From Atrichornis clamosus (Eukaryota; Chordata; Aves; Passeriformes; Menuridae), in assembly GCA_013400975.1 (NCBI GenBank), contig WBMZ01000203.1:1-64000 (forward strand): 64,000 bases of DNA. Direction: 5' to 3'. Below are positions 1 through 34,800 of this stretch, piece after piece. The translations under genes and the position numbers were made by a program. Position 1 is the stretch's first letter. Each line of letters starts with the position of its first letter. The notes below the pieces were generated by a model, which was given only the letters and a program-made list of their open reading frames with translations, had not been told where the DNA came from and searched no databases.

Positions 1-28
1 GCTCTCAGTGTCTCTTTTTCCTTCTTAG

Positions 29-19546
<19,518 letters not shown>

Positions 19547-20200
19547 GTCTGCTTCCTCAGCAGATGAGTAAACCTGAGCATCAACTCTTCTAACTTACAG
19601 TTGGATGGACTGGAAGAACTCATGGAACAGTGCAGAAATGCATTTTACAATACTGAATGTTTTAATGTAGATACTTAAAGTGCGTATTCCAAATGGACTT
19701 TTAAAAACTTACTACAACAGAGTAAACTCAGTTCTCATTTATTTTTGAATGTATTGGCACTGTGTAGCAAGAGTAACTTTTAAAATTGCAATTCATTGTT
19801 ATTACAAGATTTTACTATTCCATCTAGTGCTGATCCCTTCTGTAGCTGACTGACCTATGGGATGAGCTAGCAGAAAAAATCCCAGCTCAGGTCTGATGGG
19901 CTTTGGAGGGGGTTGGGGTTTTCTTGGTGCCTGAGGAAGAGCGGGATAAGTATGCTTCTGAAAATACAGTGGGGTAAAGAAGAAATTACCGAGGTTGGCA
20001 TCTTCAAAAATAGCAAAATGAATTTCATTTTTAAAAAAAGGAAGGGTGAGGGGAATCCTTTTGATAATCAATGATTAATTTTCTGGTATTCAAAAAGCTG
20101 ACACAGGCCTCTTGCTACAAGTGACCACAATTTTTATTGAAGTAACAATGCATTGCAGTGTCATGCAGCCTTTTATTGTTTTATTGTGTATTTTTGATGC

Positions 20201-20206
20201 ATTAAA
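20201..20206 (+). terminator. SAMHD1: candidate poly(A) signal of SAMHD1 (ATTAAA)
   Basis: ATTAAA lies about 655 bases after the SAMHD1 stop, followed about 45 bases later by a GT-rich stretch (gtggtgtgagtggttgc). It is the first reasonable signal downstream. A canonical AATAAA further on (21286) is an alternative distal site. Confidence 0.4.
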
Positions 20207-21285
20207 TGTTACATTTTTTACTGTCTGACCTGCAAAGGCTGCTCAGAAGGCCCGTGGTGTGAGTGGTTGCAGGAAGGCAGAGCTGCCCAGGGCACAGGTG
20301 TGCACAGGGGGCAGAGTCAGCAGGATGCTGCCCTGGCTCTGCCTGTCCTGCACCAAGTGCACCTTGGCTCTGCATTACACTGCATTAGGTAGACAGGCTT
20401 GTCAGGAGTCCCTCCATTCGTGTATCTCTGCCCTCTTCTCCTGGATTTGTGGTGTTTTTCTCTCTTGTAGATCTGTGGAAATTTCTACAGTTTTCCTGTA
20501 CTGGCAGTAGTGGTGTGAGTGTTCTGAATGTCTGTCCTGTTGAACAAACAACCAAGAAAGATGATTTTCCTCTCATCTTTTACTCAGGTCTAAGAGGAAG
20601 GCTGCTTTTGTTAAATGAAACCTAAAAGCTTGAAAAAGTCTGACCTCAAAACTAACAACACAAAGTAAAAGGTTCAGTAATGCTCAGAAATTAGAATGAT
20701 CTGTGGCCTTTATATCTGGAATGGGGAGAGAGGCACTGAGCATTTGGCTCAGACAGTCAGGTGTGGGTGGCCAGGGTAGGTCCTGAAAATGAACCCAGTG
20801 GGAAGGTGCTGTGAGAGGACTCCAGAACTCTCCTTATGTCTCCTTTGCCCATTTTGTCCTGTGATGCTGTTAGAGGGAGGGAGAATGAGTATGCATGTAC
20901 TTCATCTGCTGTTTTCTTACATATCTGTGCTCATGTGTCTGAAGGTGTAACCTCTGCTGTTCCTGTCTAACAGTATTTCAGGCCTGCAAGTGAACAAGGT
21001 AACTGGTAGAAGGACTTGTGACCTCTTCAAAAGCTTTTAAAAAACTTACTATTCTTCAAGAAACAATATCTTAGAGTGAAGGCATTTATCTCCCTTGTCT
21101 GCATAAGATCAAGTATCATTCAGAATAATACAACTTTGTTACTGTTGATTTGCTTTGTTTTGAATTTGTACTAAGAGTGCACTTTATACATGGGAAAGAT
21201 CTTTTGTTTATGTTAAACCAAAAGTTTATACTTAAGTTCTGAGAGCTTTTCTTTTCTCAACATGTTCATCTGAGCCTCTCTGAAG

Positions 21286-21291
21286 AATAAA
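21286..21291 (+). terminator. SAMHD1: candidate distal poly(A) signal of SAMHD1 (AATAAA)
   Basis: Canonical AATAAA about 1.74 kb after the stop, followed about 40 bases later by a GT-rich element (agtgtgtggagttt). Either this site or ATTAAA at 20201, or both, could end the transcript. Confidence 0.4.
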
Positions 21292-21639
21292 TTTATAAAT
21301 GATGATTTTTCTATTCTTTTAAAGAATTGCAGTGTGTGGAGTTTATTAAAAATGGTCTTACTGCACTGTTCTAAACAGCCAAGGTACTTCCACATGCTGT
21401 CTGTGGAAGACCTTCCCTCTTGAAGAGGTTCTTGGTTCACATCTCCTCGTGGCAGTGTTGGTGGTGCAGCGGGGCCAGATGAGGCCGGGGCTCAGGAAGG
21501 CTGTGCTAGGAGGATCGCACCTCTCCTGGTGCATAGTGCAGTCCGTCACCTGGCCCTGCCCACACCCTGGAGAGCAGCTGCCTCCAGGGGCCAGGGAAGC
21601 TCTAGATGCTGCTCCAGCTGTTGGGGAGGAAAAAGGGAA

Positions 21640-22730
21640 GGTGAGGTTGTACCTGACCAACCTGGTCACCTTTTGTGCTGAGATGGCTGTGCCAGGGGCT
21701 GAGGGGAGAGCAGTGGGTGCTGTCAGCCTCAGCAAGCTGCTGAAGGGGATTTGGATGAGCAGACAGGTGGAGTGAAGCCTGGCTGAAGAGCTGGGCTCAG
21801 AGTGTGGTTCTCTCTGCCACATGTCTTGTTGGAGGCCAATAACAATGGTGTACCCCAGGGGTAGTGCTGGGTCCAATCCTAGAGGTCCATTGCTGGTGAA
21901 CAGGGTCCACCCTCCGCACATTTGCAGATGGGGAGAAGTGGCTGCTGCTCCAGAGGGATGTGCTGCATCCAGAGGGATTTTATCAGGCTGCAGAAAGGGT
22001 CTGATAGGAACCTTCTGAAGATCTCCAAGGGGAAGTGCAAAGTCCTGCACCTGGGAAGGGTCACTTCACCAAGATGTGCTGAGGCCCCTCCACCCAGCAG
22101 GCAGCGTGGAGGAAGGGATCCAGGAATGGGCACGAGTTCACCATGAGCCAACAAATGTGCATCTGCTCTCACAGCCAAGAGTGCCAGGGGTGTCCTGGAC
22201 TGCCTTAGGCTGAGTATTGCCAGCAGGCAGAGAACCCTTCCCCTCTGCTCCACACCAGTGAGGCCAGCCCTGGAGTGCTGGGCCCAGAGCTGGGCTGCCC
22301 AGTACAAGAGACAGGGACAGACTGGAGAGTCCAGCACAGGGCTGTGAAGGTGATGGAGGCACTGGAGCATCTCTGCCATGAGGAGAGGCTGAGAGAGCTG
22401 GGACTGCCCAGCCTGGAGCAGAGCAGGCTCAGGGCCTCTCACCGCTGTGGATAAATACCCAGAGGGAGGGTGCAGAGAGGATGGGGCCGGGCTCAGCCCC
22501 AGGGGCCACGGGCACAAACTGACACACAGGAGGGGCCCTCCCAGCTCAGGAGACACTTTGGCACTGTGAGGGTGGCTGAGCACTGGTGCAGGTGCCCAGA
22601 GAGGAGGTGGAGTCTCCATCCCTGGAGAAACTCAAAAGCCACCTGGACATGTCCTGGGCAGCTGCTCTGGGTGGCCCTGGTGGACCTGCAGAAGTGCCTC
22701 CCAGGTCATCCAGCCTGGGATTCTACCCCA
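21640..22730 (+). mobile_element. CR1 LINE fragment, diverged
   Basis: 'acctgaccaacctggtcacc' and 'ggaagtgcaaagtcctgcac' (KCKVLHLGR) are CR1 ORF2 segments. They are followed by the familiar 3' portion ('gaggctgagagagctgggac', then 'gtccatccctggagaaactc'-like sequence). Intervening segments differ from the common CR1 pattern, so it is an older or rearranged copy. The left boundary is uncertain. Confidence 0.78.
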
Positions 22731-23579
22731 GTGCTACTTGCAGAAAAATGAAATGGGCCTGAAGTCAGGGGCTGTGTGTCATTGAGGGGTGAGGCAGTGC
22801 TGAGGCCTGGGAATAGGAAAAGGACATGAGGGTGAGGTCCCCAGGGGATGGTGCTGTGCAACCACTTTCAGCAGGAAGTGTTGGGTGGCACCAGGGCACA
22901 GGGCTCGGATGCCCTGAGCTGGGTGCCCTGTAGGGCTGCAGTGGGCCCTGGGCATGTGCCACTGGGAGTGTCCAGGGCCATGTGTGGGTACTGGGGTGGA
23001 GGGGTCTGTGCCCCTAAGAGCACCTGGTCAGAGGAGGTGTGAACAGCAAGACAGTGAGCCAAGCCCCATGGTCATGGAGTAAGGGAGGTGAAGAGGTTGG
23101 ATCTCATCAGTGGCACGTTGCCTTGGGAAAGGTGTGGGGAGCAGGAGAATGGTCTTTTTGTTCAGCTGAGAGGACTCAGAAAGGGAGGGAGATGAACCTC
23201 CTTGGTCCTGCTAACTGGTGGGCTCTCAAGAGGCCACAGGCAACCTGAACTCTGCTGCTGGTCAGACTGTAACCCTGGGGGTCTGGGACAGTGGAGAGGG
23301 TTTGTGGCACTGCAAGTGGAGGATGAGGGAGGAATGAAGGGGTAAGAGAGAAAAGGAGTATGAAAGTGTTGTGTTGAAAACAGGGCTGGTGGGTGTCTTG
23401 TCTGCCTGAGCCCTGCACTGGCTTAATTCTGTCTATCCTGTCCTTGTCTTAAATCTGTTCTTGTCTATTTCTCCATGAATCTCCCAGCCTGTGTGAATGT
23501 GTGCTGGAGAGATGGCACAGGTGGCCCGTGGGAGATGCAGTGGGGAAATGACTGGTGAGGTTCAGCTGAGGTACACGTA

Positions 23580-23599
23580 GGGTGGGAGGGTGGGTGGGT
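23580..23599 (+). other. G-quadruplex motif, five GGG runs with single-base loops
   Basis: Five consecutive GGG runs are separated by single bases (T, A, T, T), a pattern expected to give a very stable parallel G-quadruplex. It lies between the convergent SAMHD1 and TLDC2 3' ends. Confidence 0.85.
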
Positions 23600-24219
23600 A
23601 TGTAAAGCACTGCAGGCTGGGGCTCTATGGGATCCAGGCTTCATAAAATTACAGGTCTAGGGACAGAAGCTGACACCGGGTGAGGTCATGGGGTGATACT
23701 TCAGCTGCATGCCTGGCTGCGCTCCCACAATAAATACATCAAATGTGGTCAAAGCTGACAGGCCCTTGTCCTCCCATGGAACCCCACGAACCACCCCTGC
23801 CCAGAATCCCCCTGTGGGACTGGTTCTGCTGCTTGGACAGGGGTGGTGGACGAGGAGGAGCAGAGCTGGCTTGGCCACCAGGAATGAGAGGCTAAACCCT
23901 GTCAGCCAGGCAAGACGCAACAGGTTGTGGAGCTCTGGGGAGGAAGGGGCTCAGAAGGGCTCTTATCACCCCCTCCCAAGGAGGAAGCCCTGGTCCGCAC
24001 AGGGTGATGGACAGAGAGTGTGGACTCTGCCAGAGGGGGGTGGGTCCCTGAAGCAGTGCCCTGGTCTGACTCCCCAGACTTGCTGTGGCCACACAGCCCA
24101 GACTGGGATGGGACATGTGCGGTGCTGTCACAGCTCCCGGCCTGCTCCCAACCACAGGCCCTGTACACCTTCACAGAGCCATTTGGTGCTTCCAGGGCAA
24201 GGACAGGGCCAGGAGCCCA

Positions 24220-24225
24220 TTTATT
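24220..24225 (-). terminator. TLDC2: candidate poly(A) signal of TLDC2 (AATAAA on minus)
   Basis: TTTATT on the plus strand reads AATAAA on the minus strand, 579 bases past the TLDC2 stop. It is the nearest canonical signal I found. Downstream on the minus strand are moderately GT-containing segments. Confidence 0.5.
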
Positions 24226-24407
24226 GAGGGATGGTGACTGTGCTGCCTCCAGCGCTGCCAGAGCTGGCCCCGGCGCAGAGGCTGCCTGTGCTTGCTCGAT
24301 CCTGCCAAATTCACGCTGCTCTCGAAGCTTCCTCCTCCATGTGGGGCCTGCTGTGCCGGGCTCTGCCACTTGCCCTCCTCCAGGGGCAGCTCTGCCTCGT
24401 CCCAGCC

Positions 24408-24513
24408 AGGGGTGGGGTTAGGGGTGGGGCTAGGGTTGGGGTTAGAGTTAAGGTTGGGGTTGGGGTTGGACATAGGGTTTGGGGTTAGTGTTAGAGTTAC
24501 GTCTAGGGTTAGG
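24408..24513. repeat. degenerate telomere-like G-rich tract
   Basis: About 100 bases made of variants of GGGGTTAG / AGGGTT / GGGTTA, interrupted by shorter variants. It resembles a decayed interstitial telomeric repeat (TTAGGG)n, or a related minisatellite. If the TLDC2 poly(A) site at 24220 is right, the C-rich complement lies in the TLDC2 3' UTR. Many GGG/GGGG runs also give G-quadruplex potential. Confidence 0.75.
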
Positions 24514-24803
24514 TGTGCCATGCCATGGTGGGCGTATGCAGACACTCAGGTCACCTCAGCCCCATGGCAGTAGCACTGTGGGGCCTGAAACCCCACTGCA
24601 GTGTGTCCCCATCACACTGCTCACTCCAGCTGTTGTTGCCCTATGACATTTGGATGTTGTTGGGGTCAGGTGGAAGGGGGCTGGGATGTGGCTGGTACCA
24701 TCCCGTAGGCTCTTCATGTGCTGGCAGGGAACAACTGTTCATGAGACACCAGACCAAAACATCCCCCGGCTACCACCTTTTTTGCACACGTGTGGTTGTG
24801 GGT

Positions 24804-27776
<2,973 letters not shown>

Positions 27777-28175
27777 TGCAGGTGTTTCCGGGGTGCTGGG
27801 ACTGCGCTGCCAGGGAGCCCTGGACACCGCCCCGGGGTGAATGTTCAGCCGCGCCGGCCCCTCCCCGGCCATCGGTGCGTGACAGGATGGGTGTGGATGC
27901 CAGCAGCTTGTCCCGGCCCATGGGGTCCAGGATGTGACCCCCTTGCAGAGCCAGATCCTGCACGGTGCTGGGATGGGTGGGCAGGCGTCCCCCTCCAGCC
28001 ACGTCCTTGGTGGCCGGTGGCTGTCACCTCCTTCGTGCCCTGGCCGTCGCCTGGAACCAAGCGGGGACCCCCGAGGCCACGGGGGGCCCTTGTTTTGGCA
28101 TCACCAGGGCAGGTCGTGCCAAGTTGCTCTTCGCAACACAACTGTTGCAATGGTTGTAGCGACTGCCAACACCTG

Positions 28176-29012
28176 TGTGGTGGAGTGACCTTGGCTGGAC
28201 ACCAGGGTCACCAAGACAGCAGGACACCAAAGTCTCTCTCACTGCCCTCCACAGCTGGGCAGGGGAGAGAAAAAATAGCAAGATGTTCGTGAGGTTAGAT
28301 AAGCACCGGGAGAGATCCCTCATCAAATACTGTCATGAGCAAAACAGACCCGAATTAGAGATACTACTTGAATTTATTACTAACAAAATCAGGATAATGA
28401 GAAGTAAAATAAGACCTTAAAAACAACTTCCCCCATCCGTCCCTCTTTCCCAGCTCTGCCTCCTCCCCTCCAGCGGTGCAGAGAGATGTGGAACAGGGGT
28501 TATGATCAGTTCATCGTAGGTTGTTCCTGCTGCTGCTCAGGGGGAGGAGTTGAAGTCCTTCCCTGCTCGGGCGTGGGCTCCTCCAGGGGCTGCAGGTGGA
28601 TCTTTCTCTGCCCCGCCGTGCCCTTCATAGGGCTGCAGGGGCACAGCTGCCTCACCGTGGACTTCCCCATGGGCTGCAGGGGAATCTCAGCTCCAGCTCT
28701 TGGAGCACCTCCAGCCCCTCCTTCTGCCCTGCCCTGGATGTCTGCAGGGCTGTTCCTTTCATATTCTCACGATGCCCTTCTCCGAGCGCAACTACAGCCG
28801 CGCAGAAACTTTTTTTTCCCTTCTACTTAAATCTATTATCCCAGAGGCGTCACCGTAATTCCTGATTGGCCCAGCCTTGGCCAGAGGCGGGTCCATCCTG
28901 GAGCCGGCTGGAATTGGTTCTGCCGGACACGGGGAAAGCTTCTGGCAGCTTCTCACAGCAACTACCGCTGCAGCCTTACGCTGCCAAAACCTGGCCACAC
29001 AAACCCAATACA
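28176..29012 (-). mobile_element. LTR of a songbird-type endogenous retrovirus, probable solo LTR
   Basis: The 837-base segment begins TGTGGTGGAGTGACC and ends CCCAATACA on the plus strand, so its TG...CA ends support an LTR boundary. Its minus strand carries an AATAAA at 28373-28378. The body, including repeated 'gggctgcagg' modules and a block near 28825-28860 (taaatctattatcccagagg), matches from memory an LTR family common in passerine genomes. No internal retroviral genes are visible beside it and I could not find a clean target-site duplication, so it looks like an old solo LTR. It is oriented like TLDC2 and ends about 400 bases upstream of its start codon. The family name cannot be assigned here. 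Confidence 0.72.
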
Positions 29013-29586
29013 GGAAGGCCTGGTGGCCCTCGCTCCCAGAGAGCCAGCCTGGGCGGGCATCCTGCCGTCAGAGCCCCGGGCGAACCGGGACTCGGCTGAG
29101 GGAGGGAATATCTGCCGGCCTCGGATGCCTCTGAAGCAGCCCCTGAAGACCAGGGAGGAGGTGCAGTGCCCGGTGCGCCACACCCAAAACCCCCCAAAAC
29201 CACTCAGCCTGGCTGTGAGCCTGGGGGTCCAAGCGCAACAATGCTCCATTTATGCCACTCCATTGCTTTCTGCGTGCCCTGCCTGGTGGCACAATGGCTG
29301 TGATTCCTGGCCCAGGCACTGGGCCCACTGCAGGCATTTTTGGGTTGTTCGTCATCTCCATAGCAGGTCCTGCTGCAGCCCTGTCAGTCCTGATGGGTGT
29401 CAGCTCCGTTGTGCCCACCAGGCTTTGATGGCAGTGGGAGTTTGGGGGTTCCTGGTGCCTGGCACAGCTGGCATTTGGTCACCGGCATGACTCAGGGGAA
29501 GACCAGGAGGTTCTGGTGGCCCCAAAAACTTCCCCTGGGACCCTGATCAGGAGCCAGGACAGGGCACTCAGACCCTGCCTGAGCAT

Positions 29587-29890
29587 GAACATCCCTATCC
29601 TTGTCCCTGTCCTTTTCATACCCCTACCCCTGCCAGTGCTTCTGTCCCTGCCTGTTCCCCAGCCCCTATCCCTGTCTTGCCCTTGACCCTGCTCCTGCCC
29701 TATCCCTGCTTCTGCCCCCACCTTTCCATACCCCTAACCCTGATTCTGTCCCTGTCCTGTCCCTTTATCCCTTCATTGTCCCTGTCCTTACCCCTTTCTC
29801 TACCTCTGCCCTTTCCTTCTACCTATCCTTGACCATGATCCTGTCCCTGCTTGTGCCTCTGTCCTTGCTCCTTCCCTGCCCCAGTGCTCA
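29587..29890. repeat. degenerate pyrimidine-rich minisatellite
   Basis: About 300 bases of imperfect short units such as CCCTGTCC, CCTATCC and CCCTTGTCC, almost pure pyrimidine on the plus strand. It lies between the TLDC2 upstream LTR and the PIGU 3' end. Open frames across it are low-complexity artefacts. Confidence 0.8.
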
Positions 29891-30368
29891 CCCCATTGCT
29901 TTCCTCAGGACTGCTTGAGTCTGACTTTGGAGACCCAGACAGACCCAGCCCAGGGGGCTGGTGGGGTTGGGATGGGGTCTTGGGCATAGCCCCAGGAACA
30001 AATCCAGCTGCTGCAGAGGACGGGAATGGTGCCTGCAGCCCTCAGCTCAGTCCTACTGCCTTCCTGATGGTGATTTTTGGCTTTGTGGGAAGAGGAAGCT
30101 GTAAAATGGGCCCCATAGCTCCCTCCAGTTAGTCACCCTCTCCATTTCTCTTACACTGCTGTCAGGTTACCTGTACATTCCTGGCTTTCCCTAAAGCCAA
30201 GGGGGTTTCAGCCTGCCCCAAAGACCTGTTTACTTTTTGGTCACTTGTTTTCCCCCACAACCCGTGTTTGCTTCAAGTCCCCTAGGAACCCTTCCGCCTG
30301 CCTCTCAGTGCCTCCCAGAGCCCCCCCTCACAAGCACAGAGCACACGAGGTGTTTAAAACTTGCACAG

Positions 30369-30374
30369 TTTATT
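30369..30374 (-). terminator. PIGU: candidate poly(A) signal of PIGU (AATAAA on minus)
   Basis: TTTATT on plus reads AATAAA on minus, about 1.43 kb past the PIGU stop. Beyond it on the minus strand a GT-rich element (cgtgtgctctgtgcttgtg) sits at the usual distance. This would give PIGU a 3' UTR of about 1.45 kb. Confidence 0.6.
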
Positions 30375-30779
30375 ATGCTCCTTGCCATGCCCCCACCGGC
30401 CGGAGGCTCCTGCCGGGCCTGCCCCAGACCAGGGCTGAGCCGGGCTCGGCTCCGCCCCCCAAAGCGCTGACAGCAGTGCAGTAAGGCAAAAGTTTGAATT
30501 GTCCAGAAAGAAAGATCTGATACACACCTGCCTGGGCACATCCACCTCGCAGCTGCTCGGTACCAGCTGCAGTTTGGTTTCCATGTCATATTCCCAACCC
30601 TTTGGATGTCCCCTGGGATCAGTGGTGATGATGGAGGTGGTCACACTGCGACCACCACATCTCAGTGCCACCAGACAGCCTGGTGGCTTCACCCCAGAGT
30701 GCCACATTCAAGGGGCAGCAGCAGCAGGTCCAACGTGAGCAGGTCTGAGCACAGAGAGGAGGAGGGGACCAGGGGAGCT

Positions 30780-30808
30780 GATTTAGGGGAGCCGATTTAG
30801 GGGAGCCC
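30780..30808. repeat. two-copy 14-base tandem repeat
   Basis: GATTTAGGGGAGCC occurs twice in direct succession inside the inferred PIGU 3' UTR. Confidence 0.8.
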
Positions 30809-31805
30809 TCGTGCACAGTCATGAGCCCAGCACTGAGCTGGTACAGGGGTGACATGGACAAGTCACATCCAGTGATGATAAGAAGCTGTGGAACAACTCC
30901 ATTACAGGAGTGGCTGAGGCTCCTCCTGGATTTGGTCTGGGGCCTAACAGGGAGATTGTGACACCTCGTGGTCCTGGCTGCTATCCCAAGTGATCACAGC
31001 AACAGAGAATGAGTCCAGCACTGCCAGGCTTTGTCATCCAACAGGAACTGGGAGTAGTGGGACTCCCATCTCCTCAGTAGTGTTCCTTCTGAGACCTGCA
31101 CTGCCTCCATGCAACTCCTGTCATGGAAGTCTGTGTTGCTCCAATGGGATAGAACAGTTACCTGGTACCCACCCTGCTCCTGCTCCCACCCCAATTCTGG
31201 TTCTTACTCGTCTTTGAGTGCTGAGGTTACCATGTGTGGCAGCAGCTCCAGCTGTCCTCCAAGGTCATCACTTCCAAGGCCACCCACCTCTTTCACAGCA
31301 CCCACTCTGACTGAGCACATGGGATTCTTCCAGATCCCACAACAGCAGAGCCATCAAAAAATGGCATCCACAGCCAGGTACCCAGAGATTGCCTCGTGCC
31401 AAGCGGGAGCGTTACTGGTCAAAGCAGTGAAGGGGAAGATTCCAGGAGAAGCGAACATCTCCATGAAGCAGTGGTGGAAAACAGTTCATGGTCTGAGCTC
31501 CAGCACTGGGTTTTGCTGAGCCACTCTCTAGGTCGTGCTGGACTGTCCAGAGCTGATGGCTGAGGTCTCAGTGAAAAGCACAGCTGAGGGGGGAGATGCT
31601 CCAACAGAGGCATTGCAGCTCTCACAGTCTCTGTGCTGAGCCCACAGCTCAGGGGGTATTCCTAGAACCTCAGCCCTTTCTTTCAGTAGGTATAATTTCC
31701 AAAGTCAGAACTCATTCAGGGAACCTTGCCCACCCACCCCATGTACCCCAAGCTTTGCACGTTCCTCAGAGTGGTCCATGTCCCAGGAAATGGTGGGCAC
31801 AACCC

Positions 31806-34800
31806 TTATTTCAAAACCAGCATGGCCTCTGTCCCGTCCTGCCTTGTCAAGTGGAGTCCATGAGTGAGGTAGTATTCCCGCCGGAGGAAGGCATAGAAAT
31901 AATCCGAGATGAGCAGGATCTGTGGAGTGACATGTTCAGACACATAAGTGGTGCTTCAGAGCAGGGAATAAAGAGGGACACGTGTTGGTGACAGACCCTG
32001 TTAGGGGTTCAGCAGTTCCTGGGCTGTTCAGCACAGGCTGCCAGAGGAGCCACTGTGACCCTGGGCACACCTTGTCCATCCCCTCACCATGTTAAGCCAA
32101 GGGAGACTCACAGACATAAACTGGCCAAAATATATGACAATGGCAGGTCCAGCTGCACAGACCCATCTCACCCACAGGACTCCTATCCAAGTGCTGTCAC
32201 AGAATCATAGAATCAGGTCATTGCAGTTGGAAAAGACCTCTGAGATCACTGAGTCCAACCTGTTCCCCATCCCCACCTTATCACCCAGCCCAGAGCACTG
32301 AGTGCCATGTCATTGTTCCTTGGACACCTCCAGGGATGGGGACTCCACCACTGACATGGGCAGCCCCTTCCAGTGCCTGAGCATCCCTTCTGTGAAGAAA
32401 TTCCTCCTGATGTCCAACCTGACCCTCCCCTGGCACAGCTTGAGGCCATTTCCTCTCATTCTGTCCCTGTTCCCCGCGAGCAGAGCTTGACCCCACCCTG
32501 GCTGCCCCCTCTTGGCAGGGAGTTGTGCAGAGCCAGAAGGTCCCCCCTCAGCTTCCTTTTCTCCAGGCTGAGCCCCCCCAGCTCCCTCAGCTGCTCCTGG
32601 TGCTCCAGACCCTTCCCCAGCTCTGTTCCCTTCTCTGGACGTGCTCCAGCCCCTCAATGTCTTTCCTGAATGGAGGAGCCCAGAACTGGACACATCCCTT
32701 GAGGTACCTCACCAGTGCCCAGCACAGGGAACAGTCACTGCCTTGGTCCTGCTGCCACCCCATGGCTGGTACAGGCTGGGCGTCATGGGCCTCTTGCCCA
32801 CCTGGGCTCATGTTCAGCTTCTGTTGACCAGCACCTCCAGGTCTTTTCCAGCTGGGCACTTCCCAGCCACTCTTTCCCCAGCCTGGAGTGCTGGCTTCTT
32901 TAACCCAAAGGCAAGACCTGGCACTTGGCCTTGTTGACCCCCCACTGTTAGCTTCAGCCCATGGATTCAATCTGTCCAGATCCCTCTGCAGAGCCGTCCT
33001 GCCCTCCAGCAGATTCACACTCCCACCCAACCTGGTGTCATCCGCAAACTGAGGGTGCCCTTGATCCCCTCATCCAAACCATCAATAAAGATATTAAACA
33101 CGACTGGGCCCAATCCTGATCCCTGTGGAACACCACTAGTGTCCAGTCACCATCTGGATGCAGCACCATCCCCACCACTCTCTGGGTCTGGCGACCAGCC
33201 AGTTTTTATCCCAGTTCTTATCCCAGCCAAAAGTGACCCTGCCCGAGCCGTGGGCTGCAGCTTCTCCAGGAGATGCCATGGGACACAGAATCAAAGGCTT
33301 TGCTAAAGTCCAGGGAGACACATCCACAGCCTTTCCCTCATCCACTAGATGCATCACCTGGTCATTAAAGGAGATCAGGTTGGTCCAGGAGCACCTGCCT
33401 TTTCCAAACCTGTGCTGGCTGAGCCTGCTCCCCTGGTTGTCCTGAACGTGATGTGTGATTGCCCTCAAGACTCTCCGTAACCTTTCTGGTTGAACTTTGT
33501 GCAATTCAACTCAAATGCTGAGTCTACTGCTGCTGCTGGCCATCAAAACTCAGTTGTGACTGTTTATCATAGAATCCCAGAATGGTTTGGGTCGGAAGAG
33601 ACCTCAAGGACCATCCAGTCCCCCCCCCTGCCATGGGCAGGGACACCGCCCACTCTCCCAGGTTGTTCCAAGCCCTGTCCAACCTGGCCTTGGACACTTT
33701 CAGGGATGGGGCAGCCACAGCTCCTCTGGGAAACCTGTCCCAGGGCCTCCCCACCCTCACAGGGAAGAATTCCTTCCCAATATCCCATCTATCCCTGCCC
33801 TCTGGCAGTGGGAAGCCATTCTGCCTTGTCCTGTCACTCCATCCCTTATTCGAAGTCCCTCTCCAGTTCTCTTGGAGACCCTTTAGGCGCTGGAAAGGGC
33901 TCTAAGGTCTCCCTGGAGCTTTTTCTTTTCCAGGCTGAGCAGCTGCCATTTCTACTCTAAAGGGGCAGGAAGTGTGCAGGCAACAGAAGAAATCCCACAG
34001 GTCCCCATTAGCCAACAAGAGTTTCAGCTTCAGTTAAAACAAATAACATCAGGCCAAGGGGTGAACAAAAGACCTGAAATTCAAGGCTGTGGCTTCACAG
34101 TTCAAAACTAGAAGCAACACCATGTCAAGGCCCTTCTTCCACTCCCATCACTGCTGCACCTCCTCCCTGCCCCTGTGCTCCCCTCTCTGTGGGGCGGCCA
34201 CCCTGTTTGCACACTCCCTCCTCCTTCAGTGGTGAACAGGGCTGGCTGTCTCCTGGATTCTCCCCTGATCCAGGTCTGAGCCTACTGCCACACACACAGA
34301 GGCTGGCACTGTCCTGTGTTGCTCAGGAGATGGATGTACCTCAGGTTGGTAATGCAGTGTGAAATCGCAGCTGACGTGCCAGAGAACTACAGAGAACATG
34401 GACACCTGATGTGGAAATCACAAGGTTCCTCCCCTCCTCAGCCTCACTTTCATAGAATCACGGAATCATTAAGGTTGGAAAAGACTTCCAAGATCACAGA
34501 GTCTGAATGTCAACCCAGCACTGCCAGGTCCACCAATAACCCCTGTCTCCAAGTGCCACATCCAGGGTTGGTGACTCCACTACCACCCTGGGCAGCTTGT
34601 TCCAATGCCTGACCATCCTTGCACGGAAGAATTTTTCCTAATATCCAATCTAAACCCCTCCTGGTACAACTTGAGGCTGTTTCCTCTTGTCCTGTCATTT
34701 GTCCCCTGGGAGAAGAGCCCAATCCCCACCTGATTACTTTTGTCGGGAGGGGCCCAAAACTGACGCCCCCCAAGACTGGAGGTGCCTCAGCAGTGCCCAG

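Larger units (their letters stand above)
19547..24219. other. SAMHD1/TLDC2 convergent 3' region
   Basis: This stretch has no coding sequence I can support. It contains the SAMHD1 3' UTR, one CR1 fragment (about 21640-22730), a compact G-quadruplex motif (23580-23599) and otherwise unremarkable sequence that becomes GC-rich toward TLDC2. Confidence 0.7.
27777..30368. other. TLDC2 upstream / PIGU downstream region
   Basis: No exon is supportable here. The stretch holds the presumed TLDC2 5' UTR and promoter, the LTR (28176-29012), a GC-rich unassigned stretch near 29020-29250 and the pyrimidine-rich minisatellite. I could not place the TLDC2 transcription start. Confidence 0.6.

Noticed and set aside
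21879..22619. 246-codon minus-strand open frame
   Set aside because: It is the antisense of a CR1 fragment, so it is repeat-derived and not a gene.
28175..28420. Plus-strand open frame with MFVRLDKHRERSLIKYCHEQ
   Set aside because: It lies inside the LTR and the LTR reads on the other strand; no independent gene evidence.
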